Below, one piece after another: positions 35,671 through 43,945 of a stretch of 64,000 nucleotides of DNA (the stretch's first letter is position 1; each line of letters opens with the position of its first letter). Source of the DNA: Paractinoplanes durhamensis (lineage in GTDB: Bacteria; Actinomycetota; Actinomycetes; Mycobacteriales; Micromonosporaceae); NCBI RefSeq assembly GCF_016862175.1, contig NZ_BOML01000038.1:231214-295213 (forward strand), written 5' to 3'. Both the position numbers and the translations under genes were made by a program. Under the pieces are notes generated by a model, which saw only the letters and a list, made by a program, of their open reading frames with translations, had not been told where the DNA came from and did not search any database.

Positions 35671-36120
35671 ATGGCCATGCGGGTGTTCTATCGGGGCCAA
35701 GACGCAGTCATTACCGAGCAGCAGTTCATGTGGTTGACCGGCACGCTCCGCTCCTTCGACATCGCCCCCATGCGGCGGGTCTGGGTGGTCAAGCGCGATG
35801 CGAGGGTCACCGGCCCGCGGGCGGAGGTGGTCGCCTCGGCGGTCATGGCCGCGACCGGGATCGGGGTCAGCGCGATGTTCGTGGACGTACCCCTGGTGCG
35901 TCTGTCACTCGCCGGCGTGGCGGTGGCGCTGGTGGCGATCGCCACATTCCGGCGGCGCACGGTGCCCTGCTGGGAGATCAGGACCCTCTACCGGGGGCGC
36001 GAGACTACCATCTATACAACCCGTGACGAGACCACATTCAACCAGGTCAAGCGGGGTCTGAACCGGGCCCTGGAAACCTCGGCCGGCGCTCGTTACCGGG
36101 CGCGGGCGGCGACCGGGTGA
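35671..36120 (+). CDS. DUF6232-like membrane protein
   Basis: A 149-residue protein. It begins MAMRVFYRGQDAVITEQQF, has two adjacent hydrophobic helices (about residues 51-92: VVASAVMAATGIGVSAMFV and VRLSLAGVAVALVAIATF) and ends with a strand/helix domain (WEIRTLYRGRETTIYTTRDET). The pattern fits the small actinobacterial membrane family DUF6232, of unknown role. ATG 35671 is six bases after GAGGGAG. Tandem paralog of the preceding gene. Confidence 0.65.
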   Translation: MAMRVFYRGQDAVITEQQFMWLTGTLRSFDIAPMRRVWVVKRDARVTGPRAEVVASAVMAATGIGVSAMFVDVPLVRLSLAGVAVALVAIATFRRRTVPCWEIRTLYRGRETTIYTTRDETTFNQVKRGLNRALETSAGARYRARAATG

Positions 36121-36214
36121 CGGCCACGTCGCGGAAGCGTGTCGTGACTCATCTCTTTTTGAGAAACACCAAGTAACCGCTTCGTCGTTTTGGTACGACA
36201 GTGGATAGCATGAT

Positions 36215-36254
36215 GCCACCTCGCCGTCAGCACTGTGGCACCCAGCGAGGTGGC
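36215..36254 (+). promoter_or_regulatory. Hairpin upstream of XRE gene
   Basis: Perfect 10-bp arms GCCACCTCGC and GCGAGGTGGC with a 20-base loop, starting 80 bases before the XRE gene. It could end transcripts from the DUF6232-like gene or form part of the XRE leader. Confidence 0.55.
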
Positions 36255-36294
36255 GCCTTCATATTGACGAACCCTGAAGGACTGACGAGAGACC

Positions 36295-37212
36295 GTGGCC
36301 GAGGACGTCTCGCCGACCATCGCGCGGCGAATCGTGCGATTGGCGCTGCGTGACGCCCGGGAGAAGGCGAAACTCACTCAGCCGCACGTGGCCGAGGCCA
36401 TGGAGTGGTCACTCAGTAAAGTCATTCGGATTGAAAATGGCGACGTCAGCATCGCGCCCAATGATCTTAAGCCGCTTCTGACGTTTCTCGATGTCAAGGA
36501 TCGGACAGTCGTCGCCAACCTGGTCGACCTGGCCAAGATCGCTCGCACCCGGCAGCGGACGGCGTGGTACCAGAAGCCGGGGATGAAGGAGCACCTGACG
36601 CCCCCGATGCTGCGCCTCGTCGAGTATGAAGCCGAGGCCGTGGAGATCAGGTATTACCAGGTCTACTACATGCCGGGTCCGCTGCAGGTGCCGGCGTACG
36701 GGCATGCCAACCTCGAGACCTACACCGACGACGACATCCCGGAGGAGACCCGGCGGCTTCGTATCGAGGCGCGGACCTTCCGGCGAAACACGGTGCTGAG
36801 CCGCTTGGGTAACGGACTCACCATCTTCGCCCTGCTCGACGAATCAGTGTTCCGCCGGCCGCTCGGCGGCCCGGAAGTATTTCTCGAGCAGTTGCGCGAT
36901 TTGAATGACTTGGTCGCCACGGGAAACATTAAACTGCGAATGATTCCGTTCGAGTTTGACTCGGCGGTGACCAACAACGCCACGTTCGACCTGCTGACCC
37001 TCACTCCCGGGACCGCCGAAGAGCGCAGCGAAGTTCTCTATCGGGAGACCGGATTGCAGGACGAGATCGTGGAGGATCACACAGTCCGAAAGCATCACGA
37101 GCGCTTCGATAAAATTTGGAACGCTGCGGTTACCGAGGAAGACACGATCGACTTCATGGGTAGCCGGATCAAGGACCTGGAAGCGCAGATCCGCCACAGG
37201 AAAAACCCGTAG
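36295..37212 (+). CDS. XRE-family regulator with DUF5753 domain
   Basis: A 305-residue protein. The N-terminal HTH (about residues 12-70: ALRDAREKAKLTQPHVAEAMEWSLSKVIRIENGDVSI) is followed by a DUF5753/Scr1-like domain with WYQKPGMKEHLTPPMLRLVEYEAEA and YYMPGPLQVPAYGHANL. In actinomycetes these regulators pair with small DUF397 proteins. GTG at 36295. Codon bias is weaker than in housekeeping neighbours, consistent with accessory DNA. A DUF397 gene follows after a hairpin. Confidence 0.92.
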   Translation: MAEDVSPTIARRIVRLALRDAREKAKLTQPHVAEAMEWSLSKVIRIENGDVSIAPNDLKPLLTFLDVKDRTVVANLVDLAKIARTRQRTAWYQKPGMKEHLTPPMLRLVEYEAEAVEIRYYQVYYMPGPLQVPAYGHANLETYTDDDIPEETRRLRIEARTFRRNTVLSRLGNGLTIFALLDESVFRRPLGGPEVFLEQLRDLNDLVATGNIKLRMIPFEFDSAVTNNATFDLLTLTPGTAEERSEVLYRETGLQDEIVEDHTVRKHHERFDKIWNAAVTEEDTIDFMGSRIKDLEAQIRHRKNP

Positions 37213-37216
37213 CGAT

Positions 37217-37252
37217 AACCCGAATCCGCAGTACCGGTTCGGGCTGCGGGTT
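37217..37252 (+). terminator. Hairpin between XRE and DUF397 genes
   Basis: Arms AACCCG and CGGGTT enclose competing inner pairings (CCCGAA/TTCGGG and CCGCAG/CTGCGG) and a T-rich stretch CCTTTT follows. It may partly terminate, setting the ratio of the two proteins. Confidence 0.5.
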
Positions 37253-37275
37253 CCTTTTGTGTGGAGAGACAGACA

Positions 37276-37467
37276 ATGGAGTCCAGCTCGGTCAACTGGC
37301 GCAAGAGCAGCCGGTGCGCCAGTAACGCGTGTGTCGAGGTCGCCAAGGTTGACGGCGGCGTCATGGTTCGCGATTCGAAGAACCCGGACCAGGCACCGAT
37401 GCGGTTCACCCCAGAGGAGTGGTCCGCTTTCGTCGCGGGCGTCAACCTGGGCGAGTTCAGCTTTTGA
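37276..37467 (+). CDS. DUF397 protein (partner of XRE regulator)
   Basis: A 63-residue DUF397 protein with the family pattern VNWRKSSRCASNACVEVAKV, VRDSKNPDQAP, and FTPEEWSAFVAGVNLGEF. Two cysteines (CASNAC) are typical. Such proteins bind or are controlled with the preceding XRE regulator and affect development or antibiotic control. ATG 37276 follows a purine-rich site. Confidence 0.93.
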   Translation: MESSSVNWRKSSRCASNACVEVAKVDGGVMVRDSKNPDQAPMRFTPEEWSAFVAGVNLGEFSF

Positions 37468-37719
37468 TCCAGGCGCCGGCCTCGTCCCCCGAGTTGTCCT
37501 CCGAGCCGTTCGGCATCGGTGTCAGCCCAGGGTACGAGGCCAGGCGTCTTTTACAGCACACGTTACTTAGCGGACTTAACCGGCGTAAAGGGAAGTGACA
37601 TTCATCCGTTTCAGTGATGAATGACGCATTTCGCCGAGTTTCACTCATGTTACTTCCTCCGCGTTCTTTTGCTGCTCCCTTACCGTGGATGACGGGAACC
37701 GTCACGGAGGAGTAGCAAA
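37468..37719 (+). promoter_or_regulatory. AT-richer upstream region of second DUF397 gene
   Basis: A 252-bp gap with clearly lower GC than its surroundings. An inverted repeat CATTCATC/GATGAATG (37599-37606 with 37616-37623, 9-base spacer) lies about 100 bases before the TTG start. It could be the operator of the XRE regulator. No gene seen. Confidence 0.5.
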
Positions 37720-37917
37720 TTGATCAAGCTGACGGAGAACTTGCGATGGCGCCGATCGTCGCGCTGTGCGTCGAACACCTGCGTCGAGATCGCCACGGTG
37801 GGCCAGACCTACCTCGTACGTGATGCGAAGGACCCCAACGGCGCGGTCCTCTCCGTCGACGCGGCCGGCTGGGCCGCGTTCGTGTCGGCCGTCAAGACCG
37901 GCGAGTTCGACGCCTGA
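37720..37917 (+). CDS. Second DUF397 protein
   Basis: A 65-residue DUF397 protein (LRWRRSSRCASNTCVEIATV, VRDAKDPNGAVLSV, GWAAFVSAVKTGEF). The start is TTG at 37720, fixed by GGAGGAG ten bases upstream. It has its own AT-rich promoter region, separate from the XRE gene 500 bases upstream. Confidence 0.92.
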   Translation: MIKLTENLRWRRSSRCASNTCVEIATVGQTYLVRDAKDPNGAVLSVDAAGWAAFVSAVKTGEFDA

Positions 37918-37978
37918 GCCGTTCATCATTCGCCAACCTCGGCCAACGCCGGGGTCGCCGCCCGCCACCGGCGGCATA

Positions 37979-38509
37979 ATGACCCAGGTGAGGGCCGACC
38001 CGCACGCCACCGCCACCGCTCGCTTCGCGGTGCTGCACAACGCGGCCGAGGCGTTGCTCGACACGCTCGGCGAGCGATTCATGGTGGAGCGGCGGGAAAG
38101 CAAGGAGTTGCTCGGGCCCACCGATGCCCTGGTGCGCACGGTGCGACTCATTCCCCGTACGCCGGCGGCCGGCCCCCTCGCCGTGGCGTTCACCGACTTC
38201 CCGGGGCTGATGGTGCGCCTCGGCCGGTGGTGGGCCGAGGCGCTACCCGCGTGCGGGTGCGACGACTGCGGCGAAGATCCGGACGAGTTGGCCGACGTGC
38301 TCCGCACCCAGGTCGGCGCGCTCGTCGAGGGCGGGCTGTGGGAGCGGGTCCGGCGTGGGGTCGGCGGCTCGTGGTTCGAGTCCCGGCTGATCGGCGTGGG
38401 GTTGAGCGCGCGGCGGGAAGGTCCGCTGACCGCCCGGGATGCCCGGGAGGCGCGGCGCAGCGGTTTTGCCGCGCCGGTCCAGTGGGCGCCCTGGCCCCGG
38501 CGCTTCTAG
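37979..38509 (+). CDS. Conserved hypothetical protein (DUF6226-like)
   Basis: A 176-residue protein. A likely conserved core is FPGLMVRLGRWWAEALPACGCDDCGEDPDELADVLRTQV with a CxCxxC cluster, resembling the actinobacterial DUF6226 family (assignment from memory, moderate). No signal peptide or membrane helix. ATG at 37979. It ends in a four-base CTAG overlap with the convergent flavoprotein gene, each strand's TAG being read from the same palindrome. Confidence 0.6.
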   Translation: MTQVRADPHATATARFAVLHNAAEALLDTLGERFMVERRESKELLGPTDALVRTVRLIPRTPAAGPLAVAFTDFPGLMVRLGRWWAEALPACGCDDCGEDPDELADVLRTQVGALVEGGLWERVRRGVGGSWFESRLIGVGLSARREGPLTARDAREARRSGFAAPVQWAPWPRRF

Positions 38510-39630
38510 CCGAGGAACCGCACGGCGGCCGCGATGCCGGGCCGATGGACCACGTCGGCCATCGCCAGTTCGCCGCGGCAGAACATCTGGAAGGCCCGCC
38601 AGCCCACCGGCGTCGCCATCGCCGCGTGCACCAGCAGCGGGCGGCGGGAGTAGACGCCCAGCATGTGGCGGCCGGCGGTCATCTCGGGGACGAGTTCCGC
38701 GCCGATCCGCTGCTCGTAACCGGCCAGGTCGTCGCGGGCGGCGGCCTCTCCCGCCCAGGTGCCGGAGCGCAGCGCGAAGCTGATGCCCTCCCTGGTCCAC
38801 GGCTCGAGCAGGCCGGCCGCGTCGCCGGTGACGATCACCCGGCCGCGGCGCAGTGGTGAGTCCGGCCGGCGGCAACGGGTGAGGTGGCCGGAGTCGCGGA
38901 CCACCGTGCGGTCGGCCAGGCCGAGCCGGGCCACGAAGTCGTGCAGGTACTGCTTGGTCTCGGCGCCGTGGCCCTTCGTCATGATCACGCCGACGGTGAG
39001 CTCGTCGTCCTTCGGGAAGACCCAGCCGTAGGAACCGGGGTAGGGACCCCAGTCGAGCAGCACCCGGCCGCGCCAACTCGCCCGGTCCTCGGCGGTGGCG
39101 GCGATCTCCACCTCGAGGCCCAGGTCCTGCTGGTCGAGGGTGACGCCGACGTGGCGGGAGGTGATGCTCGCCGAACCGTCGGCGCCGATCACCGTGCGGG
39201 CGACGATCTCGGTGCCGTCGGCCAGGGTCACGGTCGCCGCGTCGTCGTCCTGGGTGACCGCGCGGACCTGGGTGTTCTGCCGGACGGTGGCGCCGGCCGC
39301 GACCGCCGCCTCGTACCAGGCGTGGTCGAAGTCGTCGCGGCGGACCATGGTCAGCAGCGGGCGGTGCCGGGCACGGCGGGTGAAGGTCAGCCGACCGGCC
39401 TTGGTGAAGGTGATGGCGCTGATCGTGTCGCGGCCGGGGACCTTGATGTGCGACTCGGCGATCCCGAGCGAGGTGCCGATCAGGCCGCCGCCGCAGGTTT
39501 TGTAGCGCGGATGGGTGGCGCGTTCGAGCACGATGGTGCGGGCACCGGCCTCGGCCGCGGCGTAGGCAGCGGCGAGTCCGGCGGGGCCGGCCCCGATTAT
39601 GGCGACATCCCAGGGCGGCTCTTGGTTCAC
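38506..39630 (-). CDS. Geranylgeranyl-reductase-family FAD oxidoreductase
   Basis: A 374-residue flavoprotein. The dinucleotide fold is at the N-terminus (VAIIGAGPAGLAAAYAAAEAG), followed by the family's YKTCGGGLIG motif, IGADGSAS, and the second FAD motif VIVTGDAAGLLEPWTREGI. Family members reduce isoprenoid chains of lipids or menaquinone. GTG at 39630. It is divergent from the acetyltransferase gene with only 40 bases between them, including a perfect palindrome. Confidence 0.9.
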   Translation of the reverse strand: MNQEPPWDVAIIGAGPAGLAAAYAAAEAGARTIVLERATHPRYKTCGGGLIGTSLGIAESHIKVPGRDTISAITFTKAGRLTFTRRARHRPLLTMVRRDDFDHAWYEAAVAAGATVRQNTQVRAVTQDDDAATVTLADGTEIVARTVIGADGSASITSRHVGVTLDQQDLGLEVEIAATAEDRASWRGRVLLDWGPYPGSYGWVFPKDDELTVGVIMTKGHGAETKQYLHDFVARLGLADRTVVRDSGHLTRCRRPDSPLRRGRVIVTGDAAGLLEPWTREGISFALRSGTWAGEAAARDDLAGYEQRIGAELVPEMTAGRHMLGVYSRRPLLVHAAMATPVGWRAFQMFCRGELAMADVVHRPGIAAAVRFLG

Positions 39631-39655
39631 GAGCGGATTCTAGACCCGAGAGTTG

Positions 39656-39669
39656 TGTACGATCGTACA
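39656..39669. promoter_or_regulatory. 14-bp palindromic operator candidate
   Basis: TGTACGATCGTACA is a perfect palindrome one base before the acetyltransferase ATG and within the 40-bp divergent gap. The TetR gene two genes downstream is the obvious candidate binder; TetR operators often look like this. Confidence 0.75.
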
Positions 39670-39670
39670 T

Positions 39671-40237
39671 ATGGAGACCCGGACCATGCGGGAACGGATG
39701 CTCGCCGGCGAGCTGTACATCGCCGACGACCCGGAGCTCGCCCGTGACTCGGAGCGCGCCATGGCGCTCACCCACCGACTCAACATGGCCGACCCCAACG
39801 ATCACGCGTTGCGCCATGAGTTGCTCAGCGACCTGCTCGGGGCGTTCGGCGAAGGCAGCGAGATCCGGCCGCCGTTCCGCTGCGACTACGGCTACCAGAC
39901 GTTCGTCGGCGCGCGCACGTTCGCGAACTTCGGGCTGATCAGCCTCGACGTGGCCCGCGTGACGATCGGCGACGACGTGCAGATGGGCCCGAACGTGCAG
40001 CTGCTCACCGCGCTGCACCCGGTCGCGGCCGGCCCGCGCCGGGACAAGTGGGAGGCCGCCAAGCCGATCACCATCGGGCACAACGTGTGGCTCGGGGGTG
40101 GGGTCATCGTGCTGCCCGGGGTGACCATCGGTGACAACACCGTCGTTGGCGCGGGCGCCGTGGTTACCAAGGACCTGCCACCGAACGTGGTGGCGGTGGG
40201 TAACCCGGCGCGGGTGATCCGGGCGGTCGAGCCGTGA
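39671..40237 (+). CDS. Maltose/galactoside O-acetyltransferase-family protein
   Basis: A 188-residue left-handed beta-helix acetyltransferase of the Maa/LacA type. The N-terminal Mac domain reads MRERMLAGELYIADDPELARDSERA, then FRCDYGYQTFVGARTFANFG, the LLTALHPV segment with the catalytic histidine, and hexapeptide repeats (IGHNVWLGGGVIVLPGVTIGDNTVVGAGAVV). It transfers acetyl from acetyl-CoA to a sugar hydroxyl. ATG 39671. Its TGA overlaps the TetR GTG, forming an acetyltransferase-TetR-MFS operon. Confidence 0.95.
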   Translation: METRTMRERMLAGELYIADDPELARDSERAMALTHRLNMADPNDHALRHELLSDLLGAFGEGSEIRPPFRCDYGYQTFVGARTFANFGLISLDVARVTIGDDVQMGPNVQLLTALHPVAAGPRRDKWEAAKPITIGHNVWLGGGVIVLPGVTIGDNTVVGAGAVVTKDLPPNVVAVGNPARVIRAVEP

Positions 40238-40800
40238 CCGCGGTTCCGGCCGCGCGGGCGGCCCGCCGCTACGACCCCGACCGCAAGAGCCGCATCGTCG
40301 ACGCGGCCATCGACGTGATCGCCGAGCACGGCGTCGCCGGCACCACCAGCCGCCGGATCGCGGCCGCCGCCGACGTGCCGCTCGGCTCGATCACCTACCA
40401 CTTCACCGGCCTCGACGACCTGCTGGCGCAGGCCTTCGGCCGGCACGCCGAGCGGATGTCCCCGCTGTACGAGGCGCATTTCGACGGGGTCCACGACCTG
40501 CCCGGGTTCGCCGACGCGGTCACCGACCTGATCCACGGCGACGCCGGCGCACCGCAGCGCGACTGGGCGGTCGCGTACGAGCTCTATCTGGCCGCGCTGC
40601 GCAACCCGGCATTGCGGATCGTCACCGAGTCCTGGATGCGCCGGTCACGCTCGGTGCTCGAGCGCTTTGTCGATCCGGTGACCGCGCGCGGCGTCGACGC
40701 CCTCATCGAGGGCCTGGTCATGCACCTCACCCTCTCCACCGCCACGTTCGGCCGGGCCGACACCAGGGCGATCGTCGGCCGGCTTCTCGGGCTGCCGTGA
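40234..40800 (+). CDS. TetR-family transcriptional regulator
   Basis: A 188-residue TetR protein. The HTH reads GTTSRRIAAAADVPLGSITYHFTGLDDLLAQAF. GTG 40234 overlaps the acetyltransferase stop, and the MFS start overlaps this gene's stop, so it is co-expressed with both. It probably represses its own operon through the palindrome at 39656. Confidence 0.93.
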   Translation: MTAVPAARAARRYDPDRKSRIVDAAIDVIAEHGVAGTTSRRIAAAADVPLGSITYHFTGLDDLLAQAFGRHAERMSPLYEAHFDGVHDLPGFADAVTDLIHGDAGAPQRDWAVAYELYLAALRNPALRIVTESWMRRSRSVLERFVDPVTARGVDALIEGLVMHLTLSTATFGRADTRAIVGRLLGLP

Positions 40801-42023
40801 TGAGCGCGGCCACCGCCGTCGCCGCGCCGGTCCGGGCCGCCACCCGAGGTGTCTACACCGCCTTCACCCTGATGGGTTTCGCCAGTGCCAGCTGGGCCGC
40901 GCGCATCCCGCAGGTCCGCGACAAGCTCGAGCTCAGCCCGTCCGGGCTCGGGCTGGTGCTGCTCGCGATCGCGGCCGGCTCGATCGTGTCGCTGGTGCTC
41001 GCCGGGCAGATCGTCGCCCACTTCGGCTCCCGGCGCACGGTCACCGTGATGGCCGGTCTCCTCGGCCTGGCCCTGTCCGGCGTGGCGATCGGCTACCAGT
41101 TCGGCGTGCTTCCGGTGGTGATCGCGCTGTTCCTGGCGGGCTTCGCGAACGGCGGCTGGGACGTCGCGATGAACGTCCAGGGCACCGTGGTCGAGCGGCA
41201 TCTCGGTAAGGCGATCATGCCGCGCTTCCACGCCGGCTACAGCGTCGGCACGGTGGTCGGCGCGCTGGTCGGCGCGGGTGCGGTGGCCGTGCACCTGTCG
41301 GTCACCGCGCACCTGATGATCTCCGCGATCCTGGTGGCGATCGTGGTCATGCTGGGCGTCCAGGCGTTCATGCCCGACGATCCGGCGGACATCGAGCCGC
41401 CGGTGCCGATCGAGCCCGCGCACGCCGCGCCGCCGGCCAGCCGCGTCGGCCGTGCCCTCGCTACCTGGCGTGAACCGCGCACCCTGCTGATCGGACTCTT
41501 CGTGCTGGCGTTCGCGTTCACCGAGGGTGCCGGCCTCGACTGGATCAGCATCGCGATGATCGACGGCTACGGCGTGCCCGCCACGGTCGGCACGCTCGCC
41601 TTCGCGACCTTCCTGGCCGCGATGACCGCCGGCCGATGGTTCGGACCGGGCTGGCTCGACCGGTACGGCCGGGTGCTGGTGGTGCGAGCGCTGGCCGGGG
41701 TGAGCCTGGTCGGGCTGGCGCTGTTCGTCTTCGGCACGGTGCCGGCGATCGCCTTCGTCGGCGTGCTGCTGTGGGGCCTCGGCGCGTCCCTCGGCTTCCC
41801 GGTCGGGATGAGCGCGGCGGCCGACGATCCCGCTCACGCTGCGCCACGGGTGAGCGTGGTCGCGACGATCGGTTACTGCGCGTTCCTGGGCGGCCCGCCG
41901 CTGGTCGGCTTCCTGGGCGACCACGTGACGGTCCTGAAGGGCCTGCTGGCGGTGGCCGCCCTGCTGGCCGTGGCGATCGCCCTGGCCGACTCGGTCAAGC
42001 CTCTGCGCCCGGCCCACGATTGA
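40797..42023 (+). CDS. MFS transporter
   Basis: A 408-residue MFS permease with about 12 helices and a central loop rich in proline (about 200-220). The motif GQIVAHFGSRRTVTV is the MFS A-like motif. GTG 40797 overlaps the TetR stop (GTGA). Pairing with a TetR repressor suggests efflux of the molecule that induces the operon. It ends six bases before the hairpin element copy B. Confidence 0.9.
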   Translation: MMSAATAVAAPVRAATRGVYTAFTLMGFASASWAARIPQVRDKLELSPSGLGLVLLAIAAGSIVSLVLAGQIVAHFGSRRTVTVMAGLLGLALSGVAIGYQFGVLPVVIALFLAGFANGGWDVAMNVQGTVVERHLGKAIMPRFHAGYSVGTVVGALVGAGAVAVHLSVTAHLMISAILVAIVVMLGVQAFMPDDPADIEPPVPIEPAHAAPPASRVGRALATWREPRTLLIGLFVLAFAFTEGAGLDWISIAMIDGYGVPATVGTLAFATFLAAMTAGRWFGPGWLDRYGRVLVVRALAGVSLVGLALFVFGTVPAIAFVGVLLWGLGASLGFPVGMSAAADDPAHAAPRVSVVATIGYCAFLGGPPLVGFLGDHVTVLKGLLAVAALLAVAIALADSVKPLRPAHD

Positions 42024-42028
42024 TCCGC

Positions 42029-42146
42029 CGCGATGCGGGCGAAGCCTGCGAGCCGTGATCCCACCGGGGCCGGGCCGGAAGCGGGGTGATCGGCGTTTGG
42101 CGCACGGACCTTGCCGTGCGCCACGGGACTCGTCATGCCCGTACTC
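42029..42146 (-). repeat. Intergenic hairpin element, copy B
   Basis: Similar over ~120 bases to copy A (34163). It contains TGGCGCACGG/CCGTGCGCCA as a 10-bp hairpin with a six-base loop. It lies between convergent MFS genes, so it could terminate both. Read on the minus strand it starts just past that gene's stop with TTTTTGAGTACGGG. Confidence 0.85.
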
Positions 42147-42154
42147 AAAAAGGT

Positions 42155-43432
42155 TTAGGTGTTTGCGGCTATGTATTCGGCGTCGGCCGCTTTCTTTTGG
42201 GCCAGGCCGTCTTTTCCGTTGTAGCGCAGGAAGCGGGGGAGAGCCGCGGCCAACGCGACCGTTCCGGCTATGCAGAGGACGCCGCCCATCCAGATCGAGC
42301 CCGTTACGCCGAGGCGGGTTCGGGCCATCAGGCCGGAGCGCAGCTGGCCCAGCAGCGGGCCGGTGGTGTAGCTCAGCATCTCGATGCCGGCCAGGCGTCC
42401 GCGCAGGTGGTCGGGGATGGTCTGGCTCCACATCACCGAGCGGAAGATGCCGCTGATCATGTCGGCGGCGCCGGCGAAAGCCAGGCAGAACAGGGTCAGC
42501 CACAGGGTGTTGGAAAGGCCTACGCCGACGATTCCCAGGCCCCAGAAACCGGCGGCGATCAGCACCATCACGCCGTGCCGGTGGACCTTTCCGGTCCAGC
42601 CGGACGTCAGTGTGGCGACCATCGAACCGGCGGCGGGAGCGGCGTACAGCAGGCCCAGAACTTTCGGGCCGCCCAGCTGCGTCGCCAGGAACGGGAAAAG
42701 GGCCTGGGGCATGCCGAAGAACATGGCGTTGATGTCGACCAGATAGGTGCCCAGCAATTCGGGGCGAGACTTGGCGTAGCGCAGGCCGGTCAGGACGGCT
42801 CGGATCGACGGGCGGTCGGCGGCCGGCGGTGGCGGGACGGCGCGGACGAGGGTCAGGCAGATCAGCGACACCGCGAAGGTGAGCAGGTCGAAGGCGTAGA
42901 CCCAGGCCAGGTCCACGGCGGAGATCAGCAGGCCGGCCACGGCGGGACCGCCCAGTTGGGCCACCTGGAAGCCGAGTGACTGGATTGCCATCACCGCGGG
43001 TAGCTGCTCGGGCTCCACCAGGCGCGGGATCATCGCCTCCAGCGCGGGCCGCTGCAGGCCGTCGACGCTGGCGGCCAGGGCGGCGATCACGTACAGCAGC
43101 CACAGGTGTGGTTCGTCGCTCAACGCGTTGATCAGCAGCACGCCGGTCAGGGCGGCCAGGGCGAACTCGCCGCCCCGGACCAGCAGACGGCGGTCCAGGT
43201 AATCGGCCAGCGCACCGCCCACGAACGCCATCACCAGCAGCGGGACCAGCTCGCAGACGCCCAGCAGGCCGACCATCAGCGGGTCGTCGGTGATCTTGGC
43301 GACCTGGTAGGGGATGGTGACGTAGGTGATGAACGACCCGAAACCGGAGACCGTGCCGCCGGCGAAGACGAGCCGGAAGTCGCGGGATCTCAGCGGGCTG
43401 AGATCCATGCCCAGGTACCTACGCTTGCTCAC
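42155..43432 (-). CDS. MFS transporter, enterobactin-exporter-like
   Basis: A 425-residue MFS protein of the EntS/DHA3-like family, about 12 helices, with PYQVAKITDDPLMVGLLGV and GGALADYLDRRLLVRG near the first loop. GTG 43432 is used; an internal ATG eight codons later is possible. It follows the Nudix gene by 11 bases on the same strand and the Ku gene by two genes, so it may be the end of a ku-nudix-MFS transcription unit. Substrate unknown. Confidence 0.88.
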   Translation of the reverse strand: MSKRRYLGMDLSPLRSRDFRLVFAGGTVSGFGSFITYVTIPYQVAKITDDPLMVGLLGVCELVPLLVMAFVGGALADYLDRRLLVRGGEFALAALTGVLLINALSDEPHLWLLYVIAALAASVDGLQRPALEAMIPRLVEPEQLPAVMAIQSLGFQVAQLGGPAVAGLLISAVDLAWVYAFDLLTFAVSLICLTLVRAVPPPPAADRPSIRAVLTGLRYAKSRPELLGTYLVDINAMFFGMPQALFPFLATQLGGPKVLGLLYAAPAAGSMVATLTSGWTGKVHRHGVMVLIAAGFWGLGIVGVGLSNTLWLTLFCLAFAGAADMISGIFRSVMWSQTIPDHLRGRLAGIEMLSYTTGPLLGQLRSGLMARTRLGVTGSIWMGGVLCIAGTVALAAALPRFLRYNGKDGLAQKKAADAEYIAANT

Positions 43433-43443
43433 GAGCGGCGACG

Positions 43444-43932
43444 CTACTTGAGCACGAGGCGTCCGGTCTCCTGAAATTCCTCGAGGTCGCGAAGGGTCTC
43501 CTCGATCACGAACGACTTCGGGCCGGGCAGTTCGTCGAGCGCGAAGAAGCCGGCGTCGATCGACTCGTCGGTCTCCCGTTGCAGCTCACCCTCCCAGCTG
43601 TCGATCCGGAAGCTCATCAGGATCTGCTGGTAGGTGTGCCCGTAGTCGTTGGTGTACGTGTACGCCGTGTAGAACGCGAACGGGGTCAGCGACGTGGCCC
43701 GCAGGCCGGTCTCCTCCCACACCTCGCGGATCGCGCACTCCTCCATGCTCTCGCCCAGCTCCATGGCACCCGCCGGGATCGCCCACCGCTGGTTGTCGGA
43801 GCGCTGGATGAGCAGGAGGCGGCCCCGCTCGTCGAAGATCACGCCCCGCGCCCCCACGAAGAGAATCGTGTCGGTGTCGCCGATACTCGCCCGTACCTTG
43901 CCGAGATAAGACTCGTCCCACGTCAGTGCCAC
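43444..43932 (-). CDS. Nudix hydrolase
   Basis: A 162-residue Nudix protein. The Nudix box is complete: GAMELGESMEECAIREVWEETGL. It hydrolyses a nucleoside diphosphate linked to another group; the aromatic patch FYTAYTYTNDYGHTY is typical of a subgroup of unknown substrate. ATG at 43932, 13 bases after the Ku stop on the same strand, suggests co-transcription with DNA repair genes. Confidence 0.93.
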   Translation of the reverse strand: MALTWDESYLGKVRASIGDTDTILFVGARGVIFDERGRLLLIQRSDNQRWAIPAGAMELGESMEECAIREVWEETGLRATSLTPFAFYTAYTYTNDYGHTYQQILMSFRIDSWEGELQRETDESIDAGFFALDELPGPKSFVIEETLRDLEEFQETGRLVLK

Positions 43933-43945
43933 GGGGCAACTCTAG

